Origin: Pseudomonas sp.
GTDB lineage: Bacteria; Pseudomonadota; Gammaproteobacteria; Pseudomonadales; Pseudomonadaceae
Assembly: GCF_002796985.1 (NCBI RefSeq)
Contig: NZ_PEKX01000007.1
Location: 1,354,284 to 1,418,283, forward strand
Reading direction: 5' to 3'
DNA length: 64,000 nt
Below the pieces are notes generated by a model, which was given only the letters and a program-made list of their open reading frames with translations, was not told the origin of the DNA and searched no databases. Of this stretch, positions 26,119 through 33,300 are shown one piece after another. The position numbers were made by a program, and so were the translations under genes. Positions within the stretch are counted from its first letter, which is position 1. Each line of letters begins with the position of its first letter.

Positions 26119-26549
26119 TTGACTGGAGCCAATTCACGCCTTGGAGCGCCCTTGCCGGGGGCGCGCTGATCGGGCTTTCGGCCGGGCTCTACGCCGTGCT
26201 CGATGGCCGCGTCGCCGGCATCAGCGGCCTGCTTGGCGGACTGTTCAAGAGCACTGGCTGGAAGGGCGAAGGGCTGTTCTTCCTGCTCGGAATACTGGCC
26301 GCCCCGCTGTTGTGGGCGGTGCTGCGCCCATTGCCGGAGATTCGCTTCGAGGCCGGCTGGATGACTTTGCTGGTGGCTGGCGTGCTGGTCGGCGTTGGCA
26401 GCCGTTTCGGTTCCGGCTGCACCAGCGGGCATGGCGTCTGCGGCTTGTCACGGCTGTCCGGCCGCTCGCTGGTGGCGACGCTGTGCTTCATGGGCACCGG
26501 CTTCCTCACCGTCTTCGTCGTGCGTCATCTGCTGGGAGGTGGAGCATGA
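26115..26549 (+). CDS. YeeE/YedE-type sulfur transport half-protein 1
   Basis: Integral membrane protein of 144 residues with four hydrophobic segments. The signature GSGCTSGHGVCGLSRLS (C102, C109) is that of the YeeE/YedE (DUF395) family, whose cysteines pass thiosulfate or other sulfur species through the inner membrane. It is a half-length protein that pairs with the next gene product. Overlaps the repressor and the next gene by 4 bases each. Confidence 0.88.
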   Translation: MIDWSQFTPWSALAGGALIGLSAGLYAVLDGRVAGISGLLGGLFKSTGWKGEGLFFLLGILAAPLLWAVLRPLPEIRFEAGWMTLLVAGVLVGVGSRFGSGCTSGHGVCGLSRLSGRSLVATLCFMGTGFLTVFVVRHLLGGGA

Positions 26550-26980
26550 GCAAGATCGTCGCATTGCTGGCCAGGCTACTCTTCGGCTTCGGCCTGCTGC
26601 TCGCCGGCATGGCTAACCCGGCCAAGGTGCTGGGCTTCCTCGATCTTGCCGGGCATTGGGACCCGTCACTGGCGCTGGTGATGCTGGCGGCCATCGCCGT
26701 GGCGCTGCCGTTCTTCACCTGGGCGCGGCGGCAGGATCGCTCGCTGCTGGGCGGCCTGATGCAACTGCCGCAGCGTCGCGACCTGGACGCCCGGCTGGTC
26801 GGCGGTAGCCTGTTGTTCGGCGTTGGCTGGGGCATCGCCGGTATCTGTCCGGGTCCTGCATTGGTGACCTTCGCCGCCGGCTACTGGCAGGGGGCGCTGT
26901 TCTGCCTGGCCATGCTGGCGGGAATGGGATTGCACGCCGGTTACGAATGGCAACGCGAGACAAAGAGGAAACCCGTATGA
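26546..26980 (+). CDS. YeeE/YedE-type sulfur transport half-protein 2
   Basis: Second half-protein, 144 residues, four hydrophobic segments, with the family motif GICPGPALV (C101). The start is the ATG overlapping the previous stop (ATGA). Together the two halves probably make the equivalent of one full YeeE-like transporter. Direction (uptake of thiosulfate or export of sulfite or other species) cannot be told. Confidence 0.87.
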   Translation: MSKIVALLARLLFGFGLLLAGMANPAKVLGFLDLAGHWDPSLALVMLAAIAVALPFFTWARRQDRSLLGGLMQLPQRRDLDARLVGGSLLFGVGWGIAGICPGPALVTFAAGYWQGALFCLAMLAGMGLHAGYEWQRETKRKPV

Positions 26981-27840
26981 GCGCCACTATCCAGCACTTC
27001 TTCGATCCGGCCACGTCCACCTACAGCTACGTGGTGGCGGATCACAGTACCGGGCGCTGCGCCATCATCGACCCGGTGCTGGACTACGATGCCGCCGCTG
27101 GCCGGGTTGGCAATGCCGGCGCCCGGCGCATCCTCGACTACGTGCGCGAGCAGGCACTGACCGTGGAGTGGCTGCTGGAGACTCATCTGCATGCCGATCA
27201 CCTGTCTGCCGCCGCCTGGCTCAAGCGCGAGCTGGGTGGCCGGCTGGCCATCGGCGCGAGCATTGCCCAGGTGCAGCGCACTTTCGCCGGCCTGCTCAAT
27301 CTAGGGGACGGCTTCCCCTGCGACGGCAGTCAGTTCGACCATCTGTTCGAAGACGGTGAGCGCTTCAGCATCGGCGAGCTGCCGGCCCAGGCACTGCATA
27401 CGCCGGGCCATACGCCGGCCTGCATGACCTATCTCATTGGCGATGCCGCTTTTGTCGGCGACACGCTGTTCATGCCTGACTACGGCACTGCCCGCTGTGA
27501 CTTTCCCGGTGGCGATGCGCGCCAGCTGTATCGCTCGATCCAGCGGCTATTCGCGCTGCCGGGCGAGACAAGGCTGTTCATGTGCCATGACTACCTGACG
27601 GCCGGGCGCGCCGAGCATCAGTACGAAACGACCGTGGCAAGCGAGCGTGCAACCAATGTTCATGTGCATGAAGGGATAACGGAGGAGGCCTTCGTTGCCA
27701 TGCGCAACGAACGCGACGCGACACTCCATGCCCCAGCGCTGATCTGGCCGTCGATCCAGGTGAACATGCGCGGCGGCGAGTTGCCGGAGGCCGAGAGCAA
27801 CGGCGTACGTTATCTGCGGATTCCGCTGGACCGGATGTAA
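26977..27840 (+). CDS. blh: Persulfide dioxygenase-like metallo-beta-lactamase-fold protein (Blh/ETHE1-like)
   Basis: Predicted cytosolic enzyme of 287 residues oxidising glutathione persulfide to sulfite. The metallo-beta-lactamase motif THLHADH (H70, H72, D74, H75), the second histidine in HTPGHTP, and the Asp/His pair in GDTLFMPDYGTARCDFPGG and MCHDY follow the ETHE1/Blh order. No rhodanese domain is fused, unlike some Blh proteins. It overlaps the upstream gene by 4 bases; the ATG at 26977 is chosen over an earlier in-frame ATG for that reason. Confidence 0.88.
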   Translation: MSATIQHFFDPATSTYSYVVADHSTGRCAIIDPVLDYDAAAGRVGNAGARRILDYVREQALTVEWLLETHLHADHLSAAAWLKRELGGRLAIGASIAQVQRTFAGLLNLGDGFPCDGSQFDHLFEDGERFSIGELPAQALHTPGHTPACMTYLIGDAAFVGDTLFMPDYGTARCDFPGGDARQLYRSIQRLFALPGETRLFMCHDYLTAGRAEHQYETTVASERATNVHVHEGITEEAFVAMRNERDATLHAPALIWPSIQVNMRGGELPEAESNGVRYLRIPLDRM

Positions 27841-27863
27841 AAAAGCCGCCCACGAAGGGCGGC
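27839..27863 (-). terminator. Rho-independent terminator of the autotransporter gene
   Basis: Stem GCCGCCC / GGGCGGC (27845-27851 with 27857-27863, loop ACGAA) followed, reading leftward, by a run of six T. It also lies just after the rightward blh stop, but has no T tract in that direction. Confidence 0.85.
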
Positions 27864-27884
27864 AAGCACTGAGGAAGTTCAGAA

Positions 27885-27906
27885 CTCCCCGCGCATGCGC
27901 GGGGAG
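27885..27906. repeat. 22-base perfect palindrome just after the autotransporter stop
   Basis: CTCCCCGCGCATGCGCGGGGAG is fully self-complementary and lies between the autotransporter stop codon and its terminator. Confidence 0.8.
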
Positions 27907-27912
27907 GGTGGA

Positions 27913-30900
27913 TCAGAAGCGCCAGTCCAGCGACAGGTTGCCCGCCACCGAGTTGTAGCCGGTACGGAACAGGTTGCTGGAAACCCCTGCACCGATATCG
28001 ACGTTCTCGCTCAGCGAGTAGCGCACGTTGCCGCGCAGGCCCATGGAGTCACGGTCCATCACGGTGTTCTTGCTGCGGAAGCTGTTGCCCTGGTAGTTGG
28101 CGAAGGTCGCGTCCTGGATCAGGTCGGTGTTCAGCAGCTCGTGGTCCCAGGTGATCTGGCCTTCAGCCTTGATCGCACGGCCGCCGGCCAGCGGGAACTT
28201 CATCGCGCTGTTCAGGCCGACGCTGGAGCGCAGCGAATCGAACTGTTGCGATTTGAGCTTCAACGCTGAGCCATCGGCGCCTTTCTCGTGGGTGCCGTCG
28301 CGCCACAGGCTGGTGTAGGTCAGGGTGGCGAGCGGGCCCATGCTGACGTTTTCGTTCAGCTTGAAGCGATAACCGCCGCCACCGACCACGGACGCACTCT
28401 TGCCGGTCCAGTCGGCTTTGTTCTGCGCGGAATAGTCGTCGAAGCTCAGCTTGCGTTTCAGCTCGCCGCTTTCGTAGCCGACGCGGGCGCTGCCGAGCAT
28501 GTAGCTGCCGGCCATGGGGTCCTGCGCGTAGCGGGCGTGTACGCCGAGTTCGAGGGCGGACGTGTCGCCGTCACCGTTCTGCGGGTCCTTCAGGCTGAGG
28601 TTCTGCTTGCTGGCCGCGCCGTGCAGGCCGATGACCAGGTTGCCGTCGCTGCTGGCAGCTTTTTCCGCACCAAAGATCACGCCATAGCTGTTGGTGGTGT
28701 AGCCGACGGTGTGGTTGTCGCTGTTCTGCCGGGTATTGCCGCCGAAGGGCTGGATGAAGGCTTGCCACTCATCGTCACGCAGCTTGCCCGGTTCGCGGGC
28801 GCTGATGGCGTCGGCGACCTGCTGCTCGCGTTGCAGGGAGCTGGCCATCATGGCGCTGTAGGCGGACGGGGAGAGCTGGTCGAGTGCCTTGGCGATGGTG
28901 CTGCCGTCAGCGGCGGAGAAGTCCAGGGTGGTGTAGAGCTGCTGGCGGTCAGCGCTGGCGCTGGCGTTGGCGTTGGCGGTGGCGCTTTGGCTCAGGCCTT
29001 CACCGACGGAGCGGCCGTTCTGGCTGGTGGCGTACTGGCTGTAGGCGTCAGTGGTACGGGCGAAACTCAGTAACTGGTTGCCATCACCTTGCGGGGTGGC
29101 CAGCAGGGACAGGGTTGGCGAGATCGGCGCAGCGTTCATCTCGGTAAACGCACCGGTAGTAGAAGTGGCGGAGAGCAACTGATTGGAGTTGATCGTCCAT
29201 TGCGGCGAGTACCAGCCGCGCAGCGGTGCGACGGTCAGGCGGCCACCAAGTGCGGCGTTGCCGTTGACCTTGAGGGTGTCGTGCTGGCCCTTGTCGTTGA
29301 CTTCCGCCAGCAACTGGCCGGAATCGGTCTGCTGGTAGTTGCCGTCGACCGTGAGGGTGCCGAAGGAGTTACCCGGTGCCACGGTGCCGCGGTTGATGAA
29401 GGCGCCGTTGCCATTTATCTGGTAGGTACCCGTGCCGGCCAGGGTCGCGCCTTCGCTCACGTCGACGCTGTAGAGCTGGTGCTGGCCGCCGAGGGAGGTT
29501 TCGCCGCCGCGCAGGTTCAGCGCCAGGTTGTTGATGCCCTGGATATTGCCGTCGTAGCGCATGCGGAAGTTCGGGTCGGTCTGGTCCAGCGCCACACCCT
29601 GGCCATCATTGAGGCGGCCGAAGCTGAGCTGGGTCAGGCGCTGTTGGCCGGCTTCGTCCTTCTGGTTGTAAGCCGAGAGGATATTGCCCTCGATTTGCGC
29701 ACCGGAGAGCACGTTAATCTGCTTGACCAAGGCGTTGTCGGAGATGGAGATGGCTGCCGCGCTGCCGGCCAGGCGGCCGCTGATGTCGACGGTATTGACC
29801 AAGGCGCCCTGGAGTTCGGGCAGTGGATCGGCTGGCTCGTCGTCGGTGGTACGGATAAAGGACCCGCGATACTCCTTACTATTGCGCAGTAAGTTATTGC
29901 CGAAATTGAATTCGGCGGCGACACCCAGCTCACCCAGCGCCTCGACATCGCCACGCTGGATCAGGTTGTGATCCTTGCCGTACGCGAACAGCAGGCCCCG
30001 GCCATTCAGGCCATCGGCATGGATGCGGGTGCCGGGCTCAACGATGAGGGTGTTGCCTTCGCCATCGATGCGTACCCCGGCAGCGCCATCACCACGGGTG
30101 AGCAGGTCGGCCTGCTGGAAGATCCGGTTGTGACTGCCGTAGACATGCAGGCCCAGACCGAGCGTGGTGGTGCTATAGGCGCCCACCAGATAATCAGTGC
30201 CCTCGGCATTGCGCTGGTAGTAACCGTGCTGGTTGTAGAGCGTCTGGCCGTCGCCGTACACCGAATAGCCGAACATATTGCGCCGGTCGATCTGGTAGCC
30301 GAGGTCCTGAAGGACCGCCAACTCGGCCTCCATGAAGGTCATGTAGTTGCGGTAGCTCTGGTGGCTCATCAGGCTGTTTTTCAGCTCGATGTGGCTCATG
30401 TAGTCGGGGTCCAGTACGCTGGTGCCGTCGGTCAGCACACCCAACATTCTTACCGGCACACCCGGCATGGCCCCGGCGAGCACTTCGTTCACATTTTCTC
30501 CGGTGAAGTAGCCCTGATCCTTGCGGACATCGAACGATGTCGGGTCGTATTCATTGGTGCAGAGCGAACAGAGAATCTCTTTCTTTGCCTGCGCTGGATT
30601 GCCGTTGTCATCCCGCAGATGCTGGGCCCAACTGTCGAGCCGATCACCGAAGGCCGGCTTGGTCTTGTCCTCTCTACTCTGCTCGGTGGAGTTGATGATT
30701 CCCAGGCCGTGGGCGAGTTCGTGCAAGGCGATGGCGGTGACATCCGTTTTGTCCGTACGTGGCAGTTGCGAGGGGACGAAGGGGAGCGTGTCGAAGTCCA
30801 TCCGGCCCAACTCGAATTGTGCGTGCGAGCCGAACGTCAGCTCACCAACGGGTTGGCCAGTCAGTACCGCCTGCGCTTGAGTCAAGCTGGGTTCCGTTTC

Positions 30901-31260
30901 CCCACTGACCATGTCGCTAGTGCCCGATGCATTGTTCTTGGTGTCCGATGTTCCTACGTTAACGATTGCCAGCGGCTGTCCGGCAGCCGGAGTGATCACG
31001 GTGGCCCAGTAGTTAATGGCGCTGGCGATCTTGTCCTTCTGAAGTGAATTCAGGTTCCAGGTCGAGGACATAGGCACCGGGTCATCCTGCATGAACGGAC
31101 CATCGCCCACATCGAAGTACCTCACTTGGAATACCGGGGCACCCTGTGGGTTATTGATCGTTCGAGTTTCCATGGCTTCTGCCGAGAGGCCGGGCAATGC
31201 GGTAGCCAGTGACAGGGCAAAGGTGATCTTGTTGGGCAGGAAAGTGCGTTTTCTTTTCAT
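27913..31260 (-). CDS. Autotransporter with a zinc metalloprotease-like passenger
   Basis: Large secreted or surface protein of 1115 residues, type Va secretion. A signal peptide (basic start, hydrophobic 11-22, cleavage near residue 27) is followed by a passenger whose N-terminal third has a zincin motif HELAHGLGI (H180, E181, H184), with the downstream YRNYMTFMEAELAVLQDLGY typical of large bacterial exported zincins. Residues about 330-790 are beta-helical (GSHN, GTRI, GNTL-type turns). The translocator (about residues 845-1115) starts near EWQAFIQPFGG and ends in DWRF with terminal phenylalanine, the usual BamA signal. No partner genes adjoin it. Confidence 0.87.
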   Translation of the reverse strand: MKRKRTFLPNKITFALSLATALPGLSAEAMETRTINNPQGAPVFQVRYFDVGDGPFMQDDPVPMSSTWNLNSLQKDKIASAINYWATVITPAAGQPLAIVNVGTSDTKNNASGTSDMVSGETEPSLTQAQAVLTGQPVGELTFGSHAQFELGRMDFDTLPFVPSQLPRTDKTDVTAIALHELAHGLGIINSTEQSREDKTKPAFGDRLDSWAQHLRDDNGNPAQAKKEILCSLCTNEYDPTSFDVRKDQGYFTGENVNEVLAGAMPGVPVRMLGVLTDGTSVLDPDYMSHIELKNSLMSHQSYRNYMTFMEAELAVLQDLGYQIDRRNMFGYSVYGDGQTLYNQHGYYQRNAEGTDYLVGAYSTTTLGLGLHVYGSHNRIFQQADLLTRGDGAAGVRIDGEGNTLIVEPGTRIHADGLNGRGLLFAYGKDHNLIQRGDVEALGELGVAAEFNFGNNLLRNSKEYRGSFIRTTDDEPADPLPELQGALVNTVDISGRLAGSAAAISISDNALVKQINVLSGAQIEGNILSAYNQKDEAGQQRLTQLSFGRLNDGQGVALDQTDPNFRMRYDGNIQGINNLALNLRGGETSLGGQHQLYSVDVSEGATLAGTGTYQINGNGAFINRGTVAPGNSFGTLTVDGNYQQTDSGQLLAEVNDKGQHDTLKVNGNAALGGRLTVAPLRGWYSPQWTINSNQLLSATSTTGAFTEMNAAPISPTLSLLATPQGDGNQLLSFARTTDAYSQYATSQNGRSVGEGLSQSATANANASASADRQQLYTTLDFSAADGSTIAKALDQLSPSAYSAMMASSLQREQQVADAISAREPGKLRDDEWQAFIQPFGGNTRQNSDNHTVGYTTNSYGVIFGAEKAASSDGNLVIGLHGAASKQNLSLKDPQNGDGDTSALELGVHARYAQDPMAGSYMLGSARVGYESGELKRKLSFDDYSAQNKADWTGKSASVVGGGGYRFKLNENVSMGPLATLTYTSLWRDGTHEKGADGSALKLKSQQFDSLRSSVGLNSAMKFPLAGGRAIKAEGQITWDHELLNTDLIQDATFANYQGNSFRSKNTVMDRDSMGLRGNVRYSLSENVDIGAGVSSNLFRTGYNSVAGNLSLDWRF

Positions 31261-31654
31261 GTTGAACTTCTCGCTTCAATGCTCCAGGGACATTCCGCAA
31301 TGCGGAATCTGGCGCGCAAGGTGTGCGGGAAGTGACGACAGAGCATCGCTATAACCAGCATTCCAGACGCGTTCCTTTTAACCTTGAGGGAAGTCTGGTA
31401 GTGGAAGTATCGGTGTCGTAGCTTATGGTACGTCGGTATTTTCCGAAGGCCCAAAGTGGTATTGCCCACTTCAGCGAATAATTAAGTGTGAAGTAGAAAC
31501 GATGGTGCGGAAGGTGACAGGAGTGTGAATAAGTTTCTCGACGTTAGGGTGTTTTAGCGGCTTATTCGGCAAGGTGTTTCATTGCTTATCTTGATCTTCC
31601 GGAAAGTGAAAAAGCCCCGCGCAAGCGGGGCTGTTTTGTAGTTCGCGGAGTGGT
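31261..31654. other. 394-base AT-richer region between the autotransporter and aceF
   Basis: No gene was recognised; the short frames here lack codon bias. The autotransporter promoter must lie in its left half. A weak inverted repeat AAAGTGG / CCCACTT (31453-31472) is present. The right end holds the aceF terminator. Base composition is less GC-rich than around it. Confidence 0.5.
31611..31636 (-). terminator. Rho-independent terminator of aceEF
   Basis: Stem AGCCCCGC / GCGGGGCT (31613-31620 with 31625-31632, loop GCAA). Read leftward it ends in TTTTTC; rightward it has GTTTTG, so it is possibly bidirectional. It lies about 20 bases after the aceF stop. Confidence 0.88.
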
Positions 31655-33289
31655 CTACAACAGCAAACTACGAATATCCCCCAGCACTTCCCCAAGTCGC
31701 TTGGTAAACCGCGCCGCCGCCGCGCCATTGATCACCCGGTGGTCATAGGACAACGACAACGGCAACATCAGCCGAGGCTGGAAGGCCTTGCCGTCCCATA
31801 CCGGCTGGATGGCTGCCTTGCTCACCCCGAGGATTGCCACTTCCGGTGCGTTGACGATCGGCGTGAAGCCGGTACCGCCGATATGGCCGAGGCTGGAAAT
31901 GGTGAAGCAGGCGCCCTGCATGGCGTCGGCAGAAAGCTTCTTGGTGCGCGCCTTTTCCGCCAACTCGGCCGCTTCGAGGGCAAGCTGCAGCAGCCCTTTC
32001 TTGTCCACGTCGCGAATCACCGGCACCAGCAGGCCGTCCGGCGTGTCCACGGCGAAGCCGATGTTCACGTACTGCTTGCGGATCAGCGCCTTGCCGCTGG
32101 GGGCCAGCGAGCTGTTGAAGTCCGGCAGTTCGCGCAGCAGATGAGCGCACGCCTTGAGCAGGATCGGCAGGATGGTCAGCTTGGTCCCGGCCTTTTCCGC
32201 CGCTGCCTTCTGCGCGATGCGGAAGGCCTCCACCTCGGTGATGTCGGCGGACTCGAACTGGGTGACGTGAGGGACATTCAGCCAACTGCGATGCAGGTTG
32301 GCGGCGCCGACCTGCATCAGCCGGGTCATTGCCACTTCTTCCACTTCGCCGAACTTGCTGAAGTCGATTTCCGGCACCGGCGGGATGCCCGCGCCGCCGG
32401 TTGCGCCTGCCGACGCGCCGGACTTGCCGCGCTGTAGTTGCTCCTTGACGAACAGTTGCACGTCTTCCTTGAGGATGCGGCCCTTGGGCCCGGTGCCGGT
32501 GACTTGCGCCAGGTCGACACCGAACTCGCGGGCGACCATGCGTACGGCGGGCCCGGCGTGAACCTTGGTGCCATCGCGACTGGGGGCGCCCACCGGAGTC
32601 ACTTCCGGCGCCCTGGCCTGCTCAGTAGGAGCTGGCTCGGCTTTCACCGGCGGTGCAGCGGCGGGCTGTTCGGCGGCAGCGGCTGCCGGCGCCGGCGCAC
32701 CACCCGCGACTTCCAGTTCGAGTATCTCGTCGCCTTCCTTGAGGGTGTCGCCGATCTTCACCTTGATCGCCTTTACCACCCCGGCTTTCGGCGCGGGGAT
32801 TTCCATGCTGGCCTTGTCGGACTCCAGCGTCAGCAGGCTCTGATCGGCTTCGATGCGCTCGCCCACCTTGACCATCAGCTCGATGATCTCGCCCTGGCCG
32901 TTGCCGATGTCCGGCACCTTGATGATCTCGATGCCGCCACCGTCCACGCCACCGCCGCCAGGTGCCGCAGCGGCTGGCGGCGGCGCAGGGGTTGGCGTGG
33001 GTGCTTCGGCGGTTGGCTCCTCGGCCCTTGCCTCAGTCGCGGCTTGTTCAGCGCCGCCCTCGGCCTCCAGTTCGAGGATGTCATCGCCCTCCTTGAGGGT
33101 GTCGCCGACCTTCACCTTGATGGCCTTCACCACCCCGGCTTTCGGCGCGGGAATCTCCATGCTGGCCTTGTCCGATTCCAGGGTCAGCAGGCTCTGGTCG
33201 GCCTCGATGCGGTCGCCGACCTTGACCAGCAGTTCGATGACTTCGCCCTGGCCGTTGCCGATGTCGGGTACGCGGATGGTCTCACTCAC
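31655..33289 (-). CDS. aceF: Pyruvate dehydrogenase E2, dihydrolipoyllysine acetyltransferase
   Basis: Core of the pyruvate dehydrogenase complex, transferring acetyl groups from lipoyl arms to CoA. The start is GTG 33289, with GGAGAGG before it, giving 544 residues starting (V/M)SETIRVPDIG. Two lipoyl domains (about 2-75 and 120-195) each carry the DKA lysine (first at K41, ESDKASME), separated by Ala/Pro/Glu-rich linkers. A peripheral-subunit-binding domain (about 240-280, RMVAREFGVDL) precedes the catalytic domain ending with SYDHRVINGA, the active-site histidine. It begins 11 bases after the aceE stop. Confidence 0.97.
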   Translation of the reverse strand: MSETIRVPDIGNGQGEVIELLVKVGDRIEADQSLLTLESDKASMEIPAPKAGVVKAIKVKVGDTLKEGDDILELEAEGGAEQAATEARAEEPTAEAPTPTPAPPPAAAAPGGGGVDGGGIEIIKVPDIGNGQGEIIELMVKVGERIEADQSLLTLESDKASMEIPAPKAGVVKAIKVKIGDTLKEGDEILELEVAGGAPAPAAAAAEQPAAAPPVKAEPAPTEQARAPEVTPVGAPSRDGTKVHAGPAVRMVAREFGVDLAQVTGTGPKGRILKEDVQLFVKEQLQRGKSGASAGATGGAGIPPVPEIDFSKFGEVEEVAMTRLMQVGAANLHRSWLNVPHVTQFESADITEVEAFRIAQKAAAEKAGTKLTILPILLKACAHLLRELPDFNSSLAPSGKALIRKQYVNIGFAVDTPDGLLVPVIRDVDKKGLLQLALEAAELAEKARTKKLSADAMQGACFTISSLGHIGGTGFTPIVNAPEVAILGVSKAAIQPVWDGKAFQPRLMLPLSLSYDHRVINGAAAARFTKRLGEVLGDIRSLLL

Positions 33290-33300
33290 GGTGCCTCTCC

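Noticed and set aside
31257..31469. 70-codon leftward frame upstream of the autotransporter
   Set aside because: Codon use is poor, no ribosome site, and it occupies the promoter region.
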